Shown here: piece by piece, positions 56,151 to 64,000 of the stretch
Layout: each line of letters begins with the position of its first letter
Numbering within the stretch: position 1 is the first letter of the stretch
From: Isoetes taiwanensis
Taxonomy: Eukaryota; Streptophyta; Lycopodiopsida; Isoetales; Isoetaceae
DNA length: 64,000 nucleotides
Assembly: GCA_021234155.1 (NCBI GenBank)
Contig: JAJEKV010000008.1
Span: 22,969,106-23,033,105, forward strand
Direction: 5' to 3'
Notes under the pieces: generated by a model
What the model saw: the letters and a program-made list of their open reading frames with translations, nothing else
Told to the model about the DNA's origin: nothing
The model's database searches: none
Position numbers and translations under genes: made by a program

Positions 56151-57059
56151 TCCTGAACCAGGGGCATTTAAGAGCACAGACTCTTGCCGTTGTTGGCAGT
56201 TTTACATCAGGCTTTAGAAAAAAATGCCTCTTTCAAATCTAGCTCTGGTATTTTTTTTTCAACAAAAAAATGCAATAGAAATAAGCAAAGTTTATAATCT
56301 TTTTCTCTGAACATATTGTGCTGCACTTACAGCCATCCAAAATCAACTAAGCAAGAAGCATAATATTGTATTGAATACTAGAGTTTCTGGCGTTATACGA
56401 CCTTGGGTTTATATTTTTGGTGCTTCACATAAGTTACAATCATTGCAACACTTACAGGTGCTCCAGAAGAAGCACCTATCCATAGTGCAAAGCCAAGCAA
56501 AGAGCTATTCTTTTTTTCTTGCTGTAGGAGTCCACTCATCAGGGCTGCATATAAATATGACACCCTGCTTGGCAGGGCTAAAACTATGTGAATACTCATC
56601 TCATTTCCACTGTTATAGAGCACTAGAAGGGCAGCCATGACATGTTCCATAGCAGGTTACAAGCATAGCTAAAACTGATATATTATCATCAATTATGGCG
56701 GAGCTGAGATTTGAAGACAAAGATAATAACCCCAAATGGAGAGGCATGGCACCTATCGTTTCCCAGATAAGATAATGTACAATAAAAAATACGACAAAAA
56801 TATAGTCCGACAAGAACCCAGAACCCAGGAGTGCAGCGGCCTTTATGCAGTTAAAGACCAAGGAAGAAGCTGAAGCTACAGCCTGAGCCACCTTCTGTCT
56901 GCCATGCCGATTAACTGGTTGGACCATCCTCGATTTGGAACGCAAACGACCACCAGTTTACAGGGTACAATCGGTTTTGAGCAGTCATCAACATATTCTG
57001 AGTATATTCCAGCATATACTCAGGATATGCCACAACCCCATACAAACGAGGGTTTGCTT

Positions 57060-58060
57060 CCCTAGGGGCAACCCAAAAAATGGAAGGGCATAGAAAGAAT
57101 GAAAAGGTAAGGAAATGAAAAAGGGAAAAGGGAGGCAGAAAGGAGAGGGAAAAAAGGCACGAGGAAAAGTGAGGGAAATAGAAAAAGAGAAGGGGAAAAG
57201 GGCACTAAAAATATGAAAAGAGAGAAGAAGAAGAAGAAGAGATTTTAACGTCACGCCACAAGGCAGCGTCCTATCGGACATGTGACACTTTACAACACAC
57301 CCAGATGGGTCCTGCCCCCACCACTTTACATTGCTGAAGTGGGTCCTTCCCCCACCAACTTTACATTGCATGGCCACTTTCACAACGAGGCGTTGAACCC
57401 GTGACCTTGGGTATGGCAGTTTAAAAGAAAAGGGCATGTAAAAAGGGCAAAAAAAAAAAAGAAAAAGCGAGAGGGAACATGCACGGGGAAATGGAAAAGA
57501 GGGTGGGAAAAAGAGGAAAAGGGGCACATGAAAAAGGTGGGAAAAAGGAACAGAAAAATGGCATGGAAAAGAGAAAAAGAAAAAGAAAAAGAAAAAGAAA
57601 AAGAAAAAGAAAAAGAAAAAGAAAAAGAAAAAGAAAAAGAAAAAGAAAAAGAAAAAGAAAAAGAAAAAGAAAAAGAAAAAGAAAAAGAAAAAGAAAAAGA
57701 AAAAGAAAAAGAAAAAGAAAAAGAAAAAGAAAAAGAAAAAGAAAAAGAAAAAGAAAAAGAAAAAGAAAAAGAAAAAGAAATGGAAGGGGAAAAGGAAAAG
57801 GCGCACGAGAAAAAAAGAAAGAGTGGGGAAGGGATAAAAAGGGAAGGGAAAAAATCCGTCAGAAAAAGGGGGAGGAAAAAAGGGAAAGGAGAAATGAAAG
57901 GGGAGGGGAAAGGAGGGGAGGGGAGGGGAGGGGAAAAGGGGGTAAAAAACGAAAAATGGGAAAAGGAGAGAAAGAAAATAAGTAGAAAAAATGTGAAAAG
58001 GGAAAAGGAAAAAAAGTGTGTCCGGAAAAGAGAAAAAAGAGAAACATGGGATATAACAGA
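57060..58060. repeat. ~1-kb polypurine tract with (AAAAAG)n core
   Basis: The plus strand is almost pure A/G over about 1 kb, apart from an embedded SINE. The core 57567-57779 is about 35 copies of AAAAAG. GGGGAGGGG runs at 57900-57940 could form quadruplexes. Long Lys/Arg or Phe frames through it are repeat artefacts. Confidence 0.9.
57243..57422 (-). mobile_element. SINE-like insert sharing the LINE 3' tail
   Basis: The 180-bp non-purine segment splits the polypurine tract. Read on the minus strand it has a B-box-like GGGTTCAACGCC near its 5' end, CATGCAATGTAAAG and a related block GCAATGTAAAGTGG. It ends GTGACGTTAAAATCTC followed by CTT repeats. That end matches the GTGGACGTTAAA tail of the two LINE fragments, the usual sign of a SINE mobilised by a partner LINE. 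An A-box was not recognised. Confidence 0.6.
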
Positions 58061-58301
58061 AAGGCAAATCGAAGGGGAGAGGGTGTCGAATGCACAACTG
58101 GGCTTGGTTTCTATAATATCAAATTTATGAAAAGGAGTTTGAGTTGAACAATTTCGTCCTCATACTGGGCACTATTACTAGTATATTCAGAATAGTATGT
58201 CATTTGGCCAAAATTTGATCATGCACCATGGATTCAAGTGCATATGCACGCTGCACTTGATATCTTTTTTTTCCTACTTTTTCTTAATAATTTGACATTG
58301 T

Positions 58302-58375
58302 GTTTTCATAGCTCAGTTGGTTAGAGCACCTGTTTAGTAAGCGGAAGGTCTTGAGTTCAACTCTCAATGGAAGCA
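58302..58375 (+). tRNA. tRNA-Thr (AGU anticodon)
   Basis: The 74-nt sequence folds as a cloverleaf. Acceptor GTTTTCA/TGGAAGC pairs with two G-T wobbles, D stem GCTC/GAGC is perfect, anticodon loop TTAGTAA gives AGT, T stem TTGAG/CTCAA is perfect, and the discriminator is A. The anticodon stem (CCTGT/GCGGA) has a weak C-A pair and wobbles, so the gene may be decaying. The internal promoter boxes (TAGCTCAGTTGG, AGTTCAACTC) are present. A deleted relative lies at 20898. Confidence 0.75.
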
Positions 58376-59644
58376 TGAGTATATATTATGGAATTTTTTT
58401 TATCCTGTCTAAACGTTCGATTTTTTTAACATTCAATGTCACCCATGTGTGTTATCTCGTTTTATGGACTTGTTTCGATCCTTTCTGAAAGTTCGATTTT
58501 TTTAATATTCAATGTCACTCATGTGTGTTAGACTAGAGTTCAACTCTTAGTGAAAGCATGAGTATGTATTATGGACTTGTTTCAATCCCGTTTAAAAGTT
58601 CGATTTTTTAACATTCAATGTCACCCATGTGTGTTATCTCATTTATGGACTTGTTTCGATCCTTTCTGAAAGTTCAATTTATTTAACATTCAATGTCACT
58701 CATGTGTGTTAGACTCAATATGACTTGCATTCGTGTATGAAGTGAGAGGTGAGTTGCATTTGTGTATGAAGTTAGAGTTTTGTTTCTTACTTACAGTGAT
58801 TGTAGTGTGTGCCATTTACATGCTCTGAGGCAGTTGAATAGCTGCTACAGGTGTGTGCTACATTCATTTCTATCCCTTTTTACCTTTAATGTCAAGTCAT
58901 TTCAAACAATTCTTGTTCACATTCAATGTCAATCCTTTTCAACTCTTGATGAAAGCAAGTTGTGTTGAACCTCAATGTGGGTTGCATTTGTGTATGAAGT
59001 TAGAGTTTTATTTCTTACTTACAGTGATCGTAGTGTGTGCCATTTACATGCTCTGAGGCAGTTTAATAGCTGCTACAGGTGTGTGCTACACTCATTTCTA
59101 TCCTTTTTTACCTTTAATATCAATCCATTTCAAATTGAAGTTTGACTCTCAAACAATTTTTGTTCACATTCAATGTCAATCCTTTTCAACTCTCAATGAA
59201 AGCAAATTGTGTTGAAACTCAATGTGAGTTGCATTTGTGTATGAAGTGAGATGTGAGTTGCATTTATGTATGAAGTTAGAGTTATATTTCTTATTTACAA
59301 TTGTCATAATGTGTGTTGTTTATATGCTCACGCACAGGAATGTGAGGCAGTCTAGTAGCTGCAACATATGTGTGCTACACTCATTTCTATCCATTTTTAC
59401 TTCCAATCAATCCATTTCAGATTGAAATTTGTCTCTCAATGAAAAAAAAATTCATGTTCAATTCTTATTCACGTTCAATTTTTGTTCATATTCCTTTTCA
59501 ACTCTCAGTGAAAGCAAGTTGTGTTGAAGCTTAATATGAGTTGCATTTGTGTATGAAGTGAGATGTGCGTTGCATTTGTGTATGAAGTTAGAGTTATATT
59601 TCTTACTGACAGTGGTCGTAGTGTGTGCTGTTTACATGCTCATG

Positions 59645-60014
59645 CAGTGTTGTACTAATACGCGTATTTTTTAAAATCCATACGTACCATACCATACCAT
59701 ACGCGTACACGTATTTTTTAAAAAATATGCTTAATGCTTTTAAAAAAAAAAAACAGACACAGTTTTCTCAAAACAGACTCAATTTGCACCCACTAGGATT
59801 CGAACATGGGCCTCCCAGATAGCAAACAAACATGCTGACCTACTTTCCAACAGTATGTTTATATTTATATTACATAATTTGTATATTTAAGCTTTTTTTC
59901 AATTTTTTAAAAAAACGTATTTTAAGCACTTTAAGTACGTATTGTATAAAATACGTATTTTTTCAAAAAATACGTCTGAAACATACGGAACGGTACACAT
60001 ATGGGACAACATTG
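59645..60014. mobile_element. hAT-type MITE, 370 bp
   Basis: It starts CAGTGTTGTACTAATACG and ends CATATGGGACAACATTG, an imperfect inverted repeat. It is flanked by the perfect 8-bp duplication TGCTCATG (59637-59644 and 60015-60022). Repeat copy 1 shows the empty site (CATGCTCATGCACAGG near 21868). The interior is rich in TACGTATTTTTT and its inverse. Confidence 0.88.
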
Positions 60015-60545
60015 TGCTCATGCATAGGAATCTGAGGCAGTCTAGTAGCTGCAACATATGTGTGCTAGACTCATTCCTATCCCTTTTACTTTCAATGTCA
60101 ATCTATTTCAAATTGAAGTTTAACTCTCAATGAAAAAAAATTCACGTTCAATTATTGTTTACATTCAATGTCAATCCTTTTCAACTCTCGGTGAAAGCAA
60201 GTTGTGTTGAAGCTCAATGTGAGTTGCATTTGTGTATGAAGTGAGATGTGAGTTGCATTTGTATATGAAGTGAGAGTTACACTTTTTACTTACAATGGTC
60301 GTACATGCTCATATGCAGGAATGTGAGGCAGTCTAGTAGTTGCAACAGATTTCTTCCAGCAGATGGATATCATATTACTAGTAAAAACTTGGGCACATGA
60401 GGCAAATATCTTACCAACAACACCTTGGCTGGAGATATGTGGTAAAACAGAACATATCTTCTTGGCAATATGCTATTTAGCACCACCATCCTCAAAGATA
60501 TAGAAGAGTATAAGCTTATCAAAACAAGATCCATTTATGCATCTT

Positions 60546-61110
60546 ACATTAGGGCGGATTTGGGGTCTCAATGCAGCCTCCTATCAGCCATTCCACGTCA
60601 TATTTCCACTCCTTTTTTCCCATGCCACCTAGGATACCAAACTCTCATAATTACAGATTTACTTGGAATATTCTCCCGGAATAAGGGGAATCGCACATTC
60701 ATGTCGCCATATATATTTAATTCTGTTGGTTGTCAGACAGACTGATGCAACACGTGGCGCTTCTAAAAAGCCACTTGCATTATAGCATACCGATTTACTT
60801 GGAATATTCTCCCGGAATAAGGGGAATCGCACATTCATGTCGCCATATATATTTAATTCTGTTGGTTGTCAGACAGACTGATGCATTTTCATTTAGAGGC
60901 CATGCTTCCCGCCTTCTACATTTCAAAATTTGAATGTGTAGGTTGAAGCTTTGTATCAGACTTTCATTTCGAGGCGCTGTGACTGCGCCTTAAAAGTTCA
61001 TAAACCGGGATCTTTACTTCATCCCAATACAGGCTTCCCACCCCCTACAATTCGAAATTTGAATTTGCTTAATGTATAAAAGCATGGATTGTAGGAGAAT
61101 GGACTTTTTG
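60546..61110. other. No supported gene
   Basis: A block starting GATTTACTTGGAATATTC at 60656 recurs at 60792 (136-bp offset, about 88 bp). The flanking DNA has GAGGC-rich words but no coding evidence. Confidence 0.5.
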
Positions 61111-61118
61111 ATTTCCAT

Positions 61119-63713
61119 ATGCACGTTGCAAATTTCAAAAACAAGGCTAGTATGGACGTTTGGCTCACACAAAGCGAATTGGGCTGGGGCATGCAAGTTG
61201 TACACCTTAATTTCGCGCCGTGCGATCCACGCAGTATGGAAGCTCCAAATGATGTGTGGATAAGGATCCAACTGACTCACGAATATGCTCCAGTCTTCAA
61301 TCGCAAAAAACGAGGTCTAAAAAATAAGAACTTAGACCTCGACGTGTTGCGTCTTATAGGCTCAAAAAGTGTCGATATCTGGGTGGATTGCAGTTTATAT
61401 CCATTGGATCCGTTGAGTGGCAAGAAACCGTCATTTCGGGACGTTTCAAGTTTAGTCCGATTTTGTGGTGACGGTAACTCTGGCCTCCTGGGATATTGTG
61501 AGAGATTGAGAGAGGATGAAGGCATTCGGAATCGAATACAGTTCCTTGAGATGAGCTGCTTTCGATTGTCACAAGAGAATTGTAACTTAAACCAGCAGCT
61601 CTTTTTTCTCTCGCTTCATTACTCTACTGTAATGAAGGAAAGGAATGACGGCTTCGGAAGGGAAACCTCTTTGAGATACGAAGTGGACAAGACCAAATTG
61701 GTGATAGGGCAGGTGCAAGAAAAGATCCAAGAGCTCAAAAGAGCAAACTTTGGGCTTCAATGTAGGTTAAAGAATTTGAAGAAAACACCCCTTACGACCG
61801 ATAGAGGAACTGAAGTTTGGATCAGGTGCATTCGGGCGCAGGGTCACGGCCACAAGGTCCGTTTACAACACTAGCAAAGGCAAATCAAGATTTGGGAAAA
61901 CTAGAAGAAATCTTGGTTACGTAGTGAAGAACCTAGCGACAAGCAGAGAGATAGTGGACATGGTTTGTCAGCCCTACAACTCTTCTCTCAAGAAGATGGT
62001 ATTGGAAATGGTAATAGGAGAGATCTACAATAAGTTAGAAGCGACGGATGTATAGACTGTTTGTCATGATGTAGGCATCAGTAGGCTTGGTTATCATTCT
62101 CTATTCAAGTCATTCTACGAAGCGTTGAAAAGAATGGGGCACAAAAAAAGTATTCGCTCCACGTCCACAAATTGTTGAGAATACAAGGTTTACTAGGACA
62201 AAGATGGTGCTTGAGATGGTGTATGCCATATTAGGAGAGAGGCACCACGTTAAATGTGCTGGTCCTGCCATAGCCATAAAAGATAAGGATGGCAAGGATT
62301 GTTGTGATATAGTTGGAATGAATGAACGCAAAGGCTATGTTTTTATCAGCCTGGTTAGTCTCTTACAATTCCTTGTCAAATATTATGACTTAACAGTTGC
62401 AGAAACTAATGGTGAGATTGAAGCTTGCATAAAATTGGATGAAATGGAACTGACCAAGTTTGAGACGTATGAGAGGGTATCCGTTGTCATCATGAATAGA
62501 GCAATTGAGAATGCAGTTGCACATGCTAAATCAAAGAGCAACAAGAATAATAAAAAAGATGTAGAGGTGACGGACGAGGAGAAGAAGCGTGCCAAAAAAT
62601 GGTTCTCATGTCAATCTGAAGATGACACCTGGTGGTTAGGTCTCTTTAAAGTTCAGAAAGAAACCCACGAGGTATTGAAATGGGTGTTCAATCAAACTGA
62701 CATCTCGAGTCTAATATCTAGATTCGAGGGAGGGGAAAAATTGTAAGTAGATCACTATGGATCTTACAAAGTAATTTTTCACTTGGCTTCTGATTTAAAA
62801 ACTGAGAAGGCAATGTGCAACATAAGTGGAGGAGGACAAGGAACATGCAAAAGTTGTCTGTATTGCAAGAAAGTCAAGTACTGGAAAGACTGTTTCAACC
62901 TTGTCCCTTAACCAAGCAAATGCTCCTAATAGAGGAGAAGATCCCAAGTTCCATGGCATTTTTCCCATTCAATTAGAGAGGGTTCATATCTGCACTTTGC
63001 ACGCCTTTGTGAGAATCATCGACAAGATGATATTTTTGAGCTGCAGATTCGTGTGGAACATTTTCGACAAGAAGAGAAGAGAGGAAGGAATTCGTAGAGT
63101 TGAACATGTTCTATTAGAAGCAGGTTTGTATGGTGGCAATGTAACATTAGAGCTCGATGAGAAACGGGCAGGAAGAACAAGTGTGCCTCGTAAGGTGTCA
63201 ATTAGAGGGGTGAAAGCTCGACGCTTTATAAAGAATCATAGAGAGGCTCTGAACAGAAACCAGATGGGAGAAAAGGTCTATGAATATGGAAAATTGCTGG
63301 ATTGATGCGGAGCAGGACTGCACAGTTGGCGTTCATTCGCCATTGAGAAAAAAAAAGCATGGGATGCATTGTCTGAATTGTTCCCATACATTCAGAGAAT
63401 GGACCTCACAAGAGAAGATGCAGAAATGTTCGTGCAAGCGAATAACAAATTTATTAGGTCTTACATAGACGCATGAGGAGAGAGTGAAGTCACGCACTAC
63501 TTGCACATCTTTTGGGCTCATGCACCTTGGTTTTTTAGGAAGTATGGAAGCCTAGCAGTGTGGAGTGCATAAGGCATGGAGAAGTCGCATAAACAAGCTA
63601 AAATAGCCTTTCATCGTAACATTCAAAGAGGGGGTGAAAAAGTGGGAACCAACCCTCTAAGACAGATGACAGAGTGGTTTAATAGAAGGGCGATGGCTAA
63701 ATTGAGGATATAG
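61119..63713 (+). pseudogene. Large transposon-type protein gene, multiply broken
   Basis: A coding trend runs across three frames. From 61119 an intact 251-codon segment has a globular N-terminus (DVWLTQSELGWGMQVVHL) and a coiled-coil end. It continues with GKTRRNLGYVVKNL (about 61890), TRTKMVLEMVYAILGERHH (about 62190), a basic patch, WWLGLFKVQKETHEVLKW (62620) and the cysteine cluster GGGQGTCKSCLYCKKVK (62830). Then LHAFVRIIDKMIFL (63000), and finally YLHIFWAHAPWFFRKYGSLAVWS and MEKSHKQAKIAFHRNIQRGG near the end, with TAG at 63711. The C-terminal pattern (H near PxF, then GxEKSH) resembles the DDE-region ends of KDZ-like and other large eukaryotic transposase families. I cannot place it more precisely. 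At least six stops or frameshifts are present. Confidence 0.55.
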
Positions 63714-64000
63714 TACGGGCGTCAGTACGGCGGGCAGTAGGAGAGGTGGCGGGCATACGAAAACCCGTATAACAAGATAAGACAAGACCGGTAATTAAGA
63801 CAGGCCGGGTAATAAAGGAGCAAGAATTTAGATAGATTCGTAACCCTAAAAGTTCTAACACTTCATAACAAGGAGAAGACGAAGAGGGGAGCTCTGCCCT
63901 CGGGATTTCTGGATTTTCTGGATCTTTTCGGAAGCTCCGACCTTGCACTGCAGCGATCGAAGGGCCCGACTCGATTCCGTCGTGTGAATTTGGAGCAGAA
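63714..64000. other. 3' flank, no gene
   Basis: Purine-rich sequence with GGTAATTAAGACAGGCCGGGTAATAAAG-type words (key repeats GTAATTAAG, GTAATAAAG). Perhaps the end of the transposon or the start of the next feature. The window ends here. Confidence 0.3.

Larger units (their letters stand above)
58194..60545. repeat. ~2-kb repeat family, copy 2
   Basis: It begins AGTATGTCATTTGGCC and ends near TTTATGCATCTTA, as copy 1 does (20786-28733). It consists of tandem subunits of roughly 330 bp built from TTCAATGTCA, CAACTCTC.GTGAAAGCAA, GAGTTGCATTTGTGTATG and GCAGT.TA.TAGCTGC words. It lacks the LINE and the 268-bp insertion of copy 1 but carries its own hAT MITE at 59645. Confidence 0.85.

Noticed and set aside
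56393-56945. Hydrophobic minus-strand frames as a membrane protein gene
   Set aside because: The composition is membrane-like, but I could not find splice borders or a family linking them to the exons at 55636-56150.
56998-57023. CTGAGTATAT/ATATACTCAG perfect 10-bp hairpin as a feature
   Set aside because: A/T-rich, single and without context; likely chance at this composition.
57479-58130. Long Lys/Arg/Glu-rich frames on the plus strand and a Phe-rich frame of 369 codons on the minus strand
   Set aside because: They are read-throughs of the AAAAAG microsatellite and polypurine tract, with no domain and no codon-use signal.

Overview
The window looks like nuclear DNA of a land plant with a large, transposon-rich genome. 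A homosporous fern is my best guess, but that is inference from the mix of element families and I cannot prove it. The plant evidence is an intronless G-type lectin receptor-like kinase, a plant-type non-specific phospholipase C (NPC) with introns, an ADA2 exon, eukaryotic Pol III promoters (tRNA-Thr and tRNA-derived SINEs) and plant-type LINE, LTR, hAT, CACTA and Helitron-like elements. There are no bacterial operons.

Layout. 1-5.9 kb: decayed repeats, two Helitron-like 3' ends and one broken ORF. 5.9-8.3 kb: lectin receptor kinase (+). 9.6-10.4 kb: two tandem ~395-bp units, each with a 104-nt hairpin of identical architecture but different, compensated stem sequence. 11.8-13.3 kb: non-autonomous hAT element with an 8-bp target duplication. 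13.7-17.7 kb: NPC gene (-) plus two partial copies of its 3' end, one cut by a LINE tail. 18.5-20.6 kb: satellite, SINE copies and GATA microsatellite. 20.8-28.7 kb: a ~2-kb repeat family member split by a 5.7-kb L1-type LINE (-). 31.2-35.4 kb: LINE tail, then a multi-exon gene (-) with a ParB-like motif and an N4/N6-methyltransferase-like motif; its first intron carries five palindromic iterons. 35.9-36.6 kb: a TRIM and a CACTA-type foldback element. 37.2-39.9 kb: a DUF7869-type transposon gene (+). 44.6-46 kb: an FCP1-like phosphatase gene (-), damaged. 46.6-49.7 kb: Ty3/Gypsy remains (-). 51.2 kb: lone ADA2 ZZ exon. 53.2-53.8 kb: NPC pseudogene fragment (+) with a SINE inserted. 55.6-56.2 kb: exons of an unidentified gene (-). 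57-58.1 kb: polypurine tract with an embedded SINE. 58.2-60.5 kb: second copy of the ~2-kb repeat, with a tRNA-Thr gene and a hAT MITE. 61.1-63.7 kb: a broken transposon protein gene (+).

One pattern cuts across everything. At 25 places a block of about 19 to 136 bp reappears exactly 136 bp downstream, whatever its length and whatever feature it lies in (kinase, LINE, Gypsy, MITE, unique DNA). Where an undamaged comparison exists, the second block seems to replace the expected sequence. I read this as an assembly or gap-filling error. It explains breaks in the kinase, in LINE ORF2 and in Gypsy gag. Any claim that these genes are pseudogenes should wait until it is resolved.

The candidates for something undescribed are the covarying tandem hairpins at 9.6-10.4 kb and the 31.5-41 kb block, where a ParB/methyltransferase-like gene and a divergently transcribed DUF7869 gene are surrounded by repeated ATCGC-type palindromes.
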